Below, piece by piece: positions 6,102 through 6,125 of a stretch of DNA of 6,125 bases (the stretch's first letter is position 1; every line of letters starts with the position of its first letter). Below the pieces are notes generated by a model. That model did no database searches and was not told the origin of the DNA. It saw only the letters and a list, made by a program, of their open reading frames with translations. The stretch is from JBBDXI01 sp040902425. GTDB taxonomy: Bacteria > Planctomycetota > Phycisphaerae > Phycisphaerales > UBA1924. Location of the stretch: the NCBI GenBank assembly GCA_040902425.1, contig JBBDXI010000032.1:1-6125 (forward strand), written 5' to 3'. The position numbers and the translations under genes were made by a program.

Positions 6102-6125
6102 ACAAACGAAAGCCGGCGGGGGCCC
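6102..6125 (-). terminator. Possible end of an intrinsic terminator cut by the right edge
   Basis: Read on the minus strand, the last bases are a GC block (GGGCCCCCGCCGGC, 6125-6112) followed by a T-rich stretch TTTCGTTTGT (6111-6102). This looks like the 3' arm and tail of a terminator, similar in layout to the one at 2690-2721. If so, a minus-strand gene ends just beyond the window. The 5' arm is not visible. Confidence 0.3.

Larger units (their letters stand above)
5684..6125. other. Intergenic region without a convincing gene
   Basis: About 440 bases lie upstream of the protease. Open frames here on the minus strand are Arg/Gly/Ala-rich with no recognisable domain, and none on the plus strand is credible. 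GC-rich inverted repeats are present: GGCACC/GGTGCC (5726-5731 and 5748-5753) enclosing a short CGCGG/CCGCG hairpin, and GCCCCCG-TT-CGGGGGC (5933-5948). A poor promoter match for the protease, TTGCAT-N17-TAGGCT (5911-5883, minus strand), would give a leader of about 200 bases. I do not see a recognisable riboswitch. Confidence 0.5.

Noticed and set aside
5560..6105. 181-codon minus-strand open frame at the right side
   Set aside because: No domain, unusual composition, and it overlaps the start of the protease in another phase.
1..6125. Mobile element, CRISPR array, tRNA or rRNA
   Set aside because: No transposase or integrase motifs, no regularly spaced short repeats with unique spacers, and no tRNA- or rRNA-like stretches were seen. 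The direct repeats present are explained by protein repeats.

Overview
The window is GC-rich bacterial DNA with almost only G or C at third codon positions. It most resembles a planctomycete of the Phycisphaerae/Phycisphaerales type. The main reason is that two secreted proteins carry cysteine-containing, dockerin-like C-terminal repeats of the form N-C-D-x-S-x5-L-N-V-A-D-F-G-C-F-L-T, a tail style I associate with that group. The taxonomic assignment is inference. No RNA gene, insertion sequence, phage gene or CRISPR array was seen.

Layout from left to right: (1) Bases 1-1252, minus strand: the first 417 codons of a secreted protein with seven repeats of about 43-54 residues, probably a seven-bladed beta-propeller, followed by the start of a dockerin-like tail cut by the window edge. 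(2) Bases 1253-1387: a divergent intergenic region with a good Shine-Dalgarno, a sigma70-like promoter for the leftward gene, and a perfect 7-bp inverted repeat (1336-1355), a likely operator. (3) Bases 1388-2641, plus strand: an unrecognised cytoplasmic protein of about 417 residues (406 from an alternative start) with a weak helix-turn-helix-like stretch near its N-terminus. (4) Bases 2642-2755: a convergent gap with a strong intrinsic terminator serving only the minus strand. (5) Bases 2756-5671, minus strand: a complete 971-residue secreted multidomain serine protease with signal peptide, an uncharacterised N-terminal region, a chymotrypsin/V8-like catalytic domain (H199, D249, S339), two tandem copies of a beta-rich domain, a third beta-rich domain and two dockerin-like repeats. 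(6) Bases 5672-6125: no convincing gene. It holds the protease's Shine-Dalgarno, GC-rich hairpins and, at the right edge, what may be the T-rich end of a terminator for the next minus-strand gene.

The two minus-strand genes probably belong to one extracellular or cell-surface protein class: both have signal peptides, the same AAGGAGG-N5-ATG initiation context and the same type of C-terminal module. The plus-strand gene is of a different kind: it has no signal peptide and no Shine-Dalgarno. Because it shares a palindrome-bearing intergenic region with the propeller gene, it might regulate that gene and itself, but this is a hypothesis. I see no clearly new multi-gene system. The most interesting items are the shared dockerin-like tail with its duplicated DNA, the seven-repeat propeller, and the operator-like palindrome beside an unknown possible DNA-binding protein.
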